Of a stretch of 8,536 nt of DNA, positions 1 through 7,470 are shown one piece after another. The notes under the pieces are model-generated. The model saw only the letters and a list, made by a program, of their open reading frames with translations. It made no database searches and was not told where the DNA came from. The DNA is taken from positions 1 through 8,536 of the forward strand of contig JBOHPP010000263.1 of NCBI GenBank assembly GCA_050731755.1, in the 5' to 3' direction. The stretch is from JBOHPP01 sp050731755. GTDB lineage: Bacteria; Methylomirabilota; Methylomirabilia; Rokubacteriales; CSP1-6. A program made the position numbers and the translations under genes. Position 1 is the first letter of the stretch. The number at the start of each line of letters is the position of its first letter.

Positions 1-35
1 ACTCTGGTTCGAGCGCCGGCTCTGCCGCCGCAACC

Positions 36-119
36 GTTGTCGCACCCCGCGCGAGCGGGGAGGTTTGGAGGGGGCGCGTTGTGACACCTCGCGCGAACGG
101 GGAGGTTTGGAGGGGGCGG
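36..119. repeat. Tandem repeat, two 42-bp units upstream of murD
   Basis: Two directly adjacent 42-bp copies, 36-77 and 78-119, match at about 37 of 42 positions. Both begin GTTGT and share the block GGGGAGGTTTGGAGGGGGC. The unit length is a multiple of three, and the murD frame stays open through both copies, but I see no sign that they are translated. Positions 1-35 before them show no further copy and no recognisable gene end. A CRISPR array is excluded because there are no spacers. Confidence 0.85.
45..60 (+). other. GC-rich hairpin with GCGA tetraloop in repeat copy 1
   Basis: CCCCGC (45-50) and GCGGGG (55-60) form a perfect 6-bp stem closed by GCGA, a GNRA-type tetraloop. The equivalent place in copy 2 (87-102) keeps five of the six pairs: one C-to-T change leaves a G:U wobble and one G-to-A change opens the closing pair. 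No T-run follows, so it is not a classical terminator. Its function is unknown. Confidence 0.5.
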
Positions 120-135
120 CCGCTGCCCCCTCCAA
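107..135 (+). other. Stable 11-bp hairpin in the murD leader
   Basis: TTGGAGGGGGC (107-117) pairs perfectly with GCCCCCTCCAA (125-135) around a 7-nt loop. This is a strong structure about 45 nt upstream of the murD start. The following bases are CTTCATT, a poor T-tract, so it could be a weak terminator of the upstream transcript, an mRNA-stabilising stem or part of a leader switch. The same 9-mer GGAGGGGGC also occurs at 67-75 and its complement at 154-162, so alternative pairings are possible. Confidence 0.5.
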
Positions 136-162
136 CTTCATTGAGCCGTCGAGGCCCCCTCC

Positions 163-172
163 GAGGAAGGGG
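163..172 (+). promoter_or_regulatory. murD ribosome binding site
   Basis: The purine run GAGGAAGGGG ends 6 nt before the ATG at 179, and this decides the murD start. An upstream in-frame TTG at 65 would add 38 residues made from repeat sequence and is not credible. The site is preceded by CCCCCTCC (155-162), of which CCCCT (156-160) can pair with AGGGG (168-172) and partly mask the site. Confidence 0.7.
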
Positions 173-178
173 TTGGTC

Positions 179-1582
179 ATGAGCATGCTGGAGGAGACGG
201 ACGTGGCGACCCGGGGCCGCACCTATCTGGACAGCCTCCGGGGGCGGCGTGTGGCCGTGGTCGGGCTGGCGCGGAGCGGCACGGCCGCGGCACGCCTGCT
301 CCACGCGGCCGGCGCCCGCGTCGTGGCGACGGACACGAAGACGCTGGAGGCGCTCGGCGCCGAGGCGCGTGAGCTGGCTGCGCTGGGAGTGCGCCTGCTG
401 GTCGGCGGCGTGCGCCCGCACGCGGTCCGCGGGGCCGAGCTCGTGGTGGTCAGCCCGGGTGTTCCGCTCGACTCGCCCCAGCTCGCTCCGGCGCGCGCCG
501 CGGGGACGCCCATCATCGGCGAGCTCGAGCTGGCCTGGCGGGCGATGGAGGCGGACACCGTCGCCATCACCGGCACCAACGGCAAGACGACCACGACCAC
601 GCTGGTCGGGGTGCTGCTGGCCGAGCAGGCGCGGCCCGTCCTGGTCGCCGGCAACATCGGCATCCCGCTGGCCGCCCACGCTCCCAGCGTGCCGGCCGAT
701 GGTCTCGTCGTGTGCGAGGTTTCGAGCTTCCAACTGGAGACGACGGAGCTCTTTCGCCCCCGGGTGGCGGCCGTGCTCAACGTCACGCCGGACCACCTCG
801 ACCGGCACGGCAGCTTCGCCGCCTACAGCGAGGCCAAGGCTCGGATCTTCCTGAACCAGACCGAGGCCGACTGCGCCGTCCTCAACGCCGACGACGAGGT
901 GACCGGCACGCTGGCGCCGCGCACGCGGGCCCGCGTCGTGTGGTTCAGCCGCCGCCGCGTCGTGGACCCCGGCGTCTTCGTCGAGAGCGGCCGGATCGCC
1001 GCCACGTTCAACGGCCACGTGGAGGAGATCTGTCCGGTGGACGCGATCTTCCTGCGGGGCGCCCACAACGTGGAGAACGTGCTGGCGGCGACGGCCTGCG
1101 CGCTGTGGGCCGGCGTGGCGCCGGCGACGATCGGCCGGGCCATCGCTCGCTTCCGCGGCGTGCCCCACCGTACCGAGTTCGTGCGCGACCTCAAGGGCGT
1201 GCAGTACTACAACGACTCCAAGGGGACCAACATCGCGTCCACCATCAAGGCGCTGGAGAGCTTCACCGAGCGCATCCTCCTCATCGCCGGTGGGGTCGGC
1301 AAAGGCCAGGACTTCGCGCCCCTGGCCGCCGCCGCCCGCGGCCGCGTGGGCCACGCCGTCGTCATCGGCCAGGACGGGCCGCAGATCGCCACGGCGCTGG
1401 AAGCGGCCGGGGTTTCGGTGACACCGGCGGTTTCGCTGGAGGCGGCGCTGCACGCCGCCCGGGCGGCGGCCAAGCCGGGCGACGTGGTGCTGCTGTCGCC
1501 GGCCTGCGCCTCCTTCGACATGTTCCAGAATTTTGAGCATCGCGGGGACGTGTTCAAAGGCCTCGTCGGAGGGCTCGCCTGA
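179..1582 (+). CDS. murD: UDP-N-acetylmuramoyl-L-alanine--D-glutamate ligase
   Basis: A cytoplasmic ATP-dependent Mur ligase that adds D-glutamate to UDP-MurNAc-L-Ala. The product from ATG 179 is 467 residues, slightly longer than E. coli MurD (438). The N-terminal Rossmann-like domain shows VAVVGLARSG (about residues 24-33). The central ATPase domain carries the P-loop GTNGKTT from residue 132 (Lys136), and the HNVEN motif starts at His296. The MurD-type C-terminal signature NDSKGTN lies at 345-351. These, and the neighbours ftsW and murC, separate it from MurC, MurE and MurF. ATG 185 is an alternative start two codons later. The last eight codons, ending GLVGGLA plus stop, are duplicated about 113 bp downstream, so the present 3' end may not be the ancestral one. 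Identity is very secure; the start is fairly secure. Confidence 0.97.
   Translation: MSMLEETDVATRGRTYLDSLRGRRVAVVGLARSGTAAARLLHAAGARVVATDTKTLEALGAEARELAALGVRLLVGGVRPHAVRGAELVVVSPGVPLDSPQLAPARAAGTPIIGELELAWRAMEADTVAITGTNGKTTTTTLVGVLLAEQARPVLVAGNIGIPLAAHAPSVPADGLVVCEVSSFQLETTELFRPRVAAVLNVTPDHLDRHGSFAAYSEAKARIFLNQTEADCAVLNADDEVTGTLAPRTRARVVWFSRRRVVDPGVFVESGRIAATFNGHVEEICPVDAIFLRGAHNVENVLAATACALWAGVAPATIGRAIARFRGVPHRTEFVRDLKGVQYYNDSKGTNIASTIKALESFTERILLIAGGVGKGQDFAPLAAAARGRVGHAVVIGQDGPQIATALEAAGVSVTPAVSLEAALHAARAAAKPGDVVLLSPACASFDMFQNFEHRGDVFKGLVGGLA
1559..1580 (+). repeat. Direct repeat copy 1 (murD 3' end)
   Basis: A 22-bp segment of the murD C-terminal codons, matching 1672-1693 at 20 of 22 positions. 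Both copies encode GLVGGLA followed by a stop in the same phase (TGA here, TAG in copy 2). The similarity ends sharply on both sides, pointing to a duplication or insertion event at the end of the gene. Confidence 0.8.
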
Positions 1583-1671
1583 TGGCGCGCCTGCGATCTC
1601 CGGTCGGCTCAGATCTTCGGGCCACTGAAGCGTCGCCTCGCAGCGCCGAGCACTGCTCGGCTCCTACTACG
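1583..1671. other. Non-coding spacer between duplicated murD ends
   Basis: An 89-bp stretch after the murD stop, with no credible gene. It contains GCCGAG (1645-1650) and CTCGGC (1656-1661), a 6-bp stem with loop CACTG; the palindrome extends inward two more bases on each side. CTCCTACTAC follows the stem rather than a T-run, so I do not call a terminator. This segment plus one copy of the flanking 22-bp repeat is what would have been gained at the murD 3' end. Confidence 0.45.
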
Positions 1672-1695
1672 GGCCTCGTGGGGGGGCTCGCCTAG
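1672..1695 (+). repeat. Direct repeat copy 2: relic of a murD C-terminus
   Basis: This copy reads GGC CTC GTG GGG GGG CTC GCC TAG, i.e. GLVGGLA and stop, as at the real murD end. It adjoins the left end of the palindromic element; the TA of its stop codon is the putative target dinucleotide. If the element is removed, this stop lies one base before the ftsW ATG, the spacing expected in a compact dcw operon. It is therefore plausibly the ancestral murD terminus. This is inference from the layout. Confidence 0.55.
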
Positions 1696-1915
1696 TGTTC
1701 CGTCGCGGAAGCCGGACCGCCGGGGCGTGCGGGGCAGGGATCGCGGGACCACGCAGCAGGCGTCCGCTGACCCGTTGCGGCTGGGCTCCATCTGGGGACG
1801 CGGGGTCCGTGGGCAGTTGGCGGGAACGGGTCCCGTCGATCCCCGCCCGGCACGCCCCGTCGGTCCGGCCCCGTGACGGCGGACTCTTCCCATGACTTCG
1901 AGGACGGACCACTAG
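1692..1915. mobile_element. MITE-like palindromic element between murD and ftsW
   Basis: A segment of about 220 bp bounded by CTAG at 1692-1695 and 1912-1915. Its outer ends are imperfect terminal inverted repeats: CTAGTGTTCCGTCGCGGAA (1692-1710) against CTAGTGGTCCGTCCTCGAA (complement of 1897-1915), 15 of 19 matching. Inside are longer arms, 1711-1750 and 1829-1869, complementary at about 37 of 41 positions with one indel, around a 78-nt centre. It encodes no transposase or other credible protein. TA within CTAG as the flanking duplication fits the target preference of IS630/Tc1-mariner-type transposases, which would have to act in trans. The family name is inference; the inverted-repeat structure is seen directly. 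Alternatives are an RNA-level structural element or a REP-like repeat. Confidence 0.6.
1711..1869. repeat. Long inverted repeat (arms 1711-1750 and 1829-1869)
   Basis: The left arm begins GCCGGACCGCCGGGGCGTGC; the right arm is its reverse complement with three mismatches and one indel. Weaker complementarity continues outward to about 1700 and 1879. Transcribed, it would form a cruciform-like stem of about 40 bp directly upstream of ftsW and could affect passage of RNA polymerase or mRNA stability between murD and the downstream genes. Confidence 0.8.
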
Positions 1916-1916
1916 C

Positions 1917-3006
1917 ATGCCGCGCAAGCTGAGGCCCGACGTGTGGCTCCTGGGCGTGGCCGTGCTGCTGCTGTCGGTCGGCGTGGTCATGGTGTATTCG
2001 GCCAGCGCGATCGTGGCCGCCGACCGGTTCAACGACCCCTACCTCTTCCTCAAGAAGCAACTCTTCTGGGCCCTGCTGGGGGCGGCGTGCCTGCTGGCCG
2101 CGCTGCACTTCGACTACCGCCGCCTGGAGGGGCTCGGCTGGCCGATCCTCATCGCCGCCGGCGTGCTGCTCCTGCTCGTGCTGGTGCCCCCGCTGGCCCA
2201 GCCGATCAACGGCACGCGCCGCTGGCTGCGCCTGGGGCCGCTGTCGTTCCAGCCGGCCGAGTTGGCCAAGCTCGGGCTCGTGATCTACCTGGCCGCGTTC
2301 CTGGCCCGCCACCGTGACGCTCTCGACGACTGGCGGCGCGGCTTCCTGCCGCCGCTCGCGGTGGCGGCGGCGCTGGCCGCGCTGGTCCTGGCCCAGCCCG
2401 ACCTGGGCAGCTGCCTCACGCTCATCGCCGTGACCTTCGCGCTGCTCTTCCTGGCCGGCACCCCGAGCCGCCACCTGGTCGTCGTCACCGCGTGCGCGCT
2501 CCCGCTCCTGACGCTGGCCGTGTGGTTGGCGCCCTACCGGCTGCGGCGCATCACCACGTTTCTCGACCCGTGGTCGGATCCCCGCGGCGGTGGCTTTCAG
2601 ATCATCCAGTCGTGGCTGGCCCTCGGCTCGGGCGGCCTCTTCGGGCGGGGCATCGGAGAGTCGCGGCAGAAGCTCTTCTACCTGCCCGAGGCCCACACCG
2701 ACTTCATCTTCGCCATCGTGGGCGAGGAGCTGGGGTTCGTCGGCGCCGCCGCCCTCATCGTGGCCTTCGCGCTGCTGGTGTGGCGGGGCCTGCGCGTCGG
2801 GCTGCGGGCGCCCGAGCCCTTCGGGGCCTATCTGGCGCTCGGGATCACGCTGCTCATCGCCACCCAGACCCTCGTCAACCTGGGCGTCGTCACCGGGCTG
2901 CTGCCCACCAAGGGGTTGCCGCTGCCGTTCATCTCCTCCGGCGGCTCGGCCTTGCTGGTGACGATGATCTCCACCGGGCTACTGCTCAACATCTCGCAAC
3001 ACGCGC

Positions 3007-3014
<8 letters not shown>
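1917..3014 (+). CDS. ftsW: Septal peptidoglycan glycosyltransferase FtsW (SEDS family)
   Basis: A 365-residue polytopic inner-membrane protein that polymerises lipid II into septal glycan strands with its partner class B PBP. The sequence is dominated by hydrophobic segments, about ten by eye, the first near residues 9-30. The SEDS signature NGTRRWLRLGPLSFQPAE starts at residue 98. The motif LPEAHTDFIFAIVGEELG holds Asp262, aligned with the catalytic aspartate of RodA and FtsW. The C-terminal GLPLPFISSGGSAL is also typical. The dcw context favours FtsW over RodA or SpoVE. The start ATG lies two bases beyond the palindromic element; the nearest purine-rich site, GAGGA (1900-1904), lies within that element at a longish 12-nt spacing. 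The last 8 nt overlap murC. Compared with E. coli FtsW (414 aa) it lacks a long N-terminal cytoplasmic tail. No murG follows. Confidence 0.96.
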
Positions 3015-4400
<1,386 letters not shown>

Positions 4401-4407
<7 letters not shown>

Positions 4408-5279
4408 GAGAGATTCGTGGGGAAGTGCGGTTCAAGGAACCGCTGAGCTTCCACACTTCGCTGCGCATCGGCGGCCCGGCGGACATCTTCGTCATTCCTC
4501 AAGATACCGATGACATCCGCCATGCGCTGCTGTTCGCCGAGCGCGAGCAGTTGCCGATCGTCCTCGTGGGCGGCGGCAACAACGTGCTCGTCCGCGACCG
4601 CGGGGTACGCGGCGTCGTCATCAAGCTCGAGGGCTGCCTGGGCCGCTCCGAGTTCCACGGCGAGGAGGCGGTGGCCGGGGCCGGCGCCAGCCTGTCGGCG
4701 CTCATCCGCGAGGCGGCGGCCCTCAACCTCGGCGGCATCGAGTGCCTGGTGGGCATCCCCGCCACCATCGGCGGCGCCCTGGCCATGAACGCCGGCACCC
4801 CCGATGGCGCCATCGGCGACTTCGTCAGCGCCGCGTACTTCCTCTATCCCGACGGTACGCTGGGCGAGTTCAAGCCTCCCACCGGCTCGTACGCCTACCA
4901 GGCCTTCCACTTCCCGCCCGGCGTGGTCCTGATCGGCTGCCGGCTGCGCCTGACCCGGCGTCCGAACGCGGAAGTCCAGCGGGACATCAAGCAGCGGCTC
5001 AAGCAGAAGAAGGCCACCCAGCCGCTGGCCCTGGCCTCGGCCGGTTGCGTCTGGAAGAACCCGGCGGGCGACACCGCCGGCCGCCTCATCGAAAAGGTCG
5101 GGGTCAAGGGCAAGCGGGTCAACGGGGCCGAGATCTCGGCCAAGCACGCCAACTTCATCGTCAACCGCGGCGGAGCCACCGCCGGCGACATCGAGGCGCT
5201 GATGGATCTCACGCGCGAGCGCGTGTACGCGCACTTCGGCATCGCGCTCGAGCCGGAGATCCGGATCATCGGTGAGTAG
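4401..5279 (+). CDS. murB: UDP-N-acetylenolpyruvoylglucosamine reductase
   Basis: An FAD-dependent cytoplasmic enzyme that reduces UDP-GlcNAc-enolpyruvate to UDP-MurNAc with NADPH. At 292 residues it matches the short type II class and lacks the loop of E. coli MurB. The FAD-binding part shows TSLRIGGPAD, LVGGGNNVLVRD and GIECLVGIPATIGGALAMNAG. The catalytic region reads SAGCVWKNPAGDTAGRLI, with Cys216 where the proton-donating Ser is commonly found, and Glu286 in LEPEIRIIG at the expected distance of 70 residues. The usual YRxS motif reads YQAF here, with Gln167 at the position of the usual active-site Arg. The overall fold signature is complete, so I call it functional, but these two changes deserve checking. 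It overlaps murC by 7 nt and ftsQ by 8 nt. No ddl gene follows. Confidence 0.95.
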
Positions 5280-6132
5280 AAGCGGCCTGGTCTCGCCGCG
5301 GGGGGCGGCCCCCGCGCCGGCCGATCTGGGTCGGCGCTCCGCCCTCATCGCCGGCCAGCGGGTCGGTCGCGGCCGGCGGCACGGGGTAACGCGCCCGCGC
5401 CGGCTCATCCGCGTCGTAGGGCTCGTCGCCGGAGCGTTGCTGGTCCTCACCGTACAGGCGGGCGGGGTGGCCTGGCTGCTCACGACGCCACGCTTCGCCA
5501 TCCGCGCCGTCGAGGTCCGCGGCGCCTCCCGGGTGGCCGTCCAGCAGATCCTGGACGCCGCCGGCGTTCCGGCCGGGACCAACCTGTGGCGGCTCGACTC
5601 TTCGGCCGTCATCGCCCGGGTGGAGGCGTTGCCCGAGATCCAGCGGGCGGAACTGGTCCGAGACCTTCCCGACCGCGTCACGATCCTCGTGGAGGAGCGG
5701 CGCCCGTTCACGCTCGTGCACGGCAACCGTCTGCACTGGCTCGACGAGGAGGGCCGGCTGCTGGGTGAGGAACCGCGAGCGGTCACGTCACCGGCGCCCG
5801 TCATCACCGGGCTGAGCGAAGAGGAAATCGCGCAGATGCGCACGGCGCCCACGGCCAAGGCGCGGGCGGCCATCGCCCTCATCCGCGCCCTGCTGCGGAG
5901 CGGCAGCCCGCTGGCCGCCGAGATCTCCGAGATCGACATGAGCCGGCGAGAGGGACCGGTGCTCTACACGGTGGACGGCATCGAGGTCCGGCTGGGCGCC
6001 GAGGAATGGGAAGAGCGGCTGGCGCGCCTGGAAGGGGTGCTGGCCCAGGTGGCGCGCCAGGGCCTGCCGGTGAGCGCCATCGATCTCAGGTTCCGCGATC
6101 AGGTGGTGCTCACGAACGGAGGCCGGGGATAA
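5272..6132 (+). CDS. ftsQ: Cell division protein FtsQ (DivIB family)
   Basis: A bitopic inner-membrane divisome scaffold that links FtsL/FtsB and recruits FtsW and its PBP. The product is 286 residues (E. coli 276). It has an Arg-rich cytoplasmic tail (about 1-47), a single transmembrane helix near 48-70 (VVGLVAGALLVLTVQAGGVAWLL) and a POTRA domain starting at FAIRAVEVRG (75-84) and including NLWRLD and LPDRVTILVEERRPF. A periplasmic beta domain follows, ending IDLRFRDQVVL. Sequence conservation in this family is low; assignment rests on architecture, the POTRA motif and position between murB and ftsA. The start is GTG 5272, overlapping the murB stop by 8 nt; its Shine-Dalgarno is weak, which suggests coupling. 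The stop TAA shares bases with the ftsA start. Confidence 0.9.
   Translation: MSRSGLVSPRGAAPAPADLGRRSALIAGQRVGRGRRHGVTRPRRLIRVVGLVAGALLVLTVQAGGVAWLLTTPRFAIRAVEVRGASRVAVQQILDAAGVPAGTNLWRLDSSAVIARVEALPEIQRAELVRDLPDRVTILVEERRPFTLVHGNRLHWLDEEGRLLGEEPRAVTSPAPVITGLSEEEIAQMRTAPTAKARAAIALIRALLRSGSPLAAEISEIDMSRREGPVLYTVDGIEVRLGAEEWEERLARLEGVLAQVARQGLPVSAIDLRFRDQVVLTNGGRG
6118..6131 (+). promoter_or_regulatory. ftsA Shine-Dalgarno and non-canonical ATA start
   Basis: GGAGG (6118-6122), in the last ftsQ codons, is followed after 6 nt by ATA (6129-6131), in frame with ftsA, at the place where a start codon is expected. The sequence ATAA overlaps the ftsQ stop, mimicking the usual ATGA junction with one G-to-A change. 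No ATG, GTG or TTG occurs in the ftsA frame between 6009 and the conserved first beta strand. Confidence 0.55.
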
Positions 6133-7379
6133 CGCGCAAGGCGGCGAGGGACCTCATCGTCGGGCTGGACGTGGGGACCACCAAGATCTGCGCCGTCATC
6201 GCGGAGCCCCGGCGCGGCCGAGGAATCGACGTGGTGGGCGTGGGCGCGGCCGCCTCACGCGGGCTTCGCAAGGGGGTCGTCGTCAACATCGATTCCACGG
6301 TGGAGGCGATCAAGCAGGCCGTGGCGGAAGCCGAGCAGATGGCGGGCGTGGAGGTAGGCGGCGTCTACGCCGGGGTGGCCGGTGGGCACATCCGCGGCAT
6401 CAACAGCCGCGGGGTCGTCGCCGTCTCGGGCCGCGACCGCGAGGTGAGCCCCACCGACGTCCAGCGCGTCGTCGAGGCCGCCCGCGCCGTCAATCTGCCC
6501 CAGGACCGCGAGATCATCCACGTCCTGCCCCAGACCTTCGTGGTCGACGACCAGGACGGCATCCGCGAGCCGGTCGGCATGTCGGGAGTCCGGCTGGAGG
6601 TCGAGGTCCACATCGTGACCGGCGCCGTCACGTCGATCCAGAACGTGATCCGCTCGGTGAACCGCGCCGGGCTGGCCGTGCACGACGTGGTGCTCGAGCC
6701 GCTGGCCTCGGCCGAAGCCGTCCTCTACCCGGACGAGAAGGAGCTGGGCGTCGTTCTCGTCGACATCGGCGGCGGCACCACCGACATGGCGTTCTTCCGG
6801 GACGGCGCCATCTGGCACACCGCCATCCTGCCGCTGGGAGGCGATCACGTCACCAACGACATCGCCGTCGGCCTCCGCACGCCGGTGGCCGAGGCCGAAG
6901 ACCTCAAGCGGCGCTACGGCTGCGCGCTGACGGCGCTCGTCAGCGCCGAGGAGACAATCGACGTTCCCTCGGTCGGGGGGCGCAAGCCCCGCCGGCTCTC
7001 GCGCCAGATCCTGTCCGAGATCGTCCAGCCGCGGGTCGAGGAGGTCTTCACGCTGATGGCGCGCGAGATGGCGAAAGTCGGCTTCCAGGACGCGGCCACC
7101 GCCGGCGTGGTGGTGACGGGCGGCACCTCGATCATGGAGGGCGTACCGGAGCTGGCCGAAGCCGTCTTTGATCTACCGGTCCGGCGCGGCCTGCCCGAGA
7201 CGGTGGGCGGCCTGGCCGACGTGGTCAAAAGCCCGATCTACTCGACGGGCGTGGGGCTGGCCCTCTACGGGGCCCGGCGGCGCCAGCCGCGGAAGAGCCC
7301 CACCTACAGCGGCAGCGACAGTCACGGCCTCGGCGGCATGATCCGCCGGCTGTTCGAGCGGTTCGGTGAAATCTTCTAA
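6129..7379 (+). CDS. ftsA: Cell division protein FtsA (actin-like Z-ring anchor)
   Basis: A membrane-associated actin homologue that tethers FtsZ filaments and recruits later divisome proteins. From ATA 6129 it is 416 residues (E. coli 420). The N-terminal phosphate-1 loop GLDVGTTK lies at 12-19. The FtsA-specific 1C domain follows (about 84-160, including EIIHVLPQTFVVDDQDGI). The phosphate-2 motif VDIGGGTTD is at 211-219 and the adenosine motif GVVVTGGTS near the C-terminal third. The last 15 residues, GGMIRRLFERFGEIF, form an amphipathic helix typical of the membrane-targeting sequence. The first canonical start is ATG 6006, deep inside ftsQ; it would add a 41-residue Gly/Pro/Arg-rich extension with no family counterpart and has no well-spaced Shine-Dalgarno. 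GTG at 6171 would remove the first strand of the ATPase fold. Identity is secure; the start codon is the open question. Confidence 0.93.
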   Translation: MTRKAARDLIVGLDVGTTKICAVIAEPRRGRGIDVVGVGAAASRGLRKGVVVNIDSTVEAIKQAVAEAEQMAGVEVGGVYAGVAGGHIRGINSRGVVAVSGRDREVSPTDVQRVVEAARAVNLPQDREIIHVLPQTFVVDDQDGIREPVGMSGVRLEVEVHIVTGAVTSIQNVIRSVNRAGLAVHDVVLEPLASAEAVLYPDEKELGVVLVDIGGGTTDMAFFRDGAIWHTAILPLGGDHVTNDIAVGLRTPVAEAEDLKRRYGCALTALVSAEETIDVPSVGGRKPRRLSRQILSEIVQPRVEEVFTLMAREMAKVGFQDAATAGVVVTGGTSIMEGVPELAEAVFDLPVRRGLPETVGGLADVVKSPIYSTGVGLALYGARRRQPRKSPTYSGSDSHGLGGMIRRLFERFGEIF

Positions 7380-7457
7380 CGGGCAGCCGGGCCTCCCCGG
7401 CTTGGATGTGGGCGCTGTCGAGCGCGGGATTCGCCCGCCCCCTTCTGGGGAGAAGAC
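7380..7457 (+). other. ftsA-ftsZ intergenic region with two small stem-loops
   Basis: This gap contains GCCGGG (7386-7391) and CCCGGC (7396-7401) around CCTC, then GCGGG (7424-7428) and CCCGC (7434-7438) around ATTCG. Neither is followed by a T-run. They may be an mRNA-processing or partial termination site that tunes ftsZ relative to ftsA. I could not identify a promoter by eye at this G+C content, though an ftsZ promoter here would be reasonable. Confidence 0.4.
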
Positions 7458-7465
7458 AAAGGAGG
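7458..7465 (+). promoter_or_regulatory. ftsZ ribosome binding site
   Basis: AAAGGAGG, a near-perfect anti-16S match, ends 5 nt before ATG 7471. It is the strongest ribosome binding site in the window, consistent with the high FtsZ copy number needed relative to FtsA, and it fixes the ftsZ start. Confidence 0.85.
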
Positions 7466-7470
7466 CGCGG

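Noticed and set aside
1..84. Possible 3' end of an upstream gene (for example mraY); all three + frames are open at the window edge
   Set aside because: None of the short translations shows a recognisable C-terminus, so I cannot support a partial gene.
36..119. CRISPR-like repeat array
   Set aside because: Only two units, directly adjacent with no spacers, and there are no cas genes.
65..178. In-frame upstream extension of murD from TTG 65
   Set aside because: It would encode the tandem repeats (Arg/Gly/Ala-rich), has no family counterpart, and ATG 179 has a proper Shine-Dalgarno.
1645..1661. Terminator after murD
   Set aside because: A 6-bp palindromic stem without a T-run; downstream genes are presumably co-transcribed.
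1695..1895. 66-residue + strand ORF inside the palindromic element
   Set aside because: Arg/Gly/Pro-rich with no domain and no ribosome binding site; open frames are common at this G+C content and it overlaps inverted-repeat arms.
1692..2696. Long antisense ORF (334 aa) opposite ftsW and the element
   Set aside because: Low-complexity Gln/Arg/Gly/Glu-rich translation opposite a well-recognised gene; a shadow of high-G+C codon bias.
6006..6128. ftsA starting at ATG 6006 with a 41-residue extension
   Set aside because: The extension mirrors ftsQ in another frame (Gly/Pro/Arg-rich), lacks a well-spaced Shine-Dalgarno and is absent from the family as I know it; kept only as the alternative to the ATA start.
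7386..7401. Rho-independent terminator after ftsA
   Set aside because: The stem is only 6 bp and only two T residues follow, so I list it as a stem-loop rather than a terminator.
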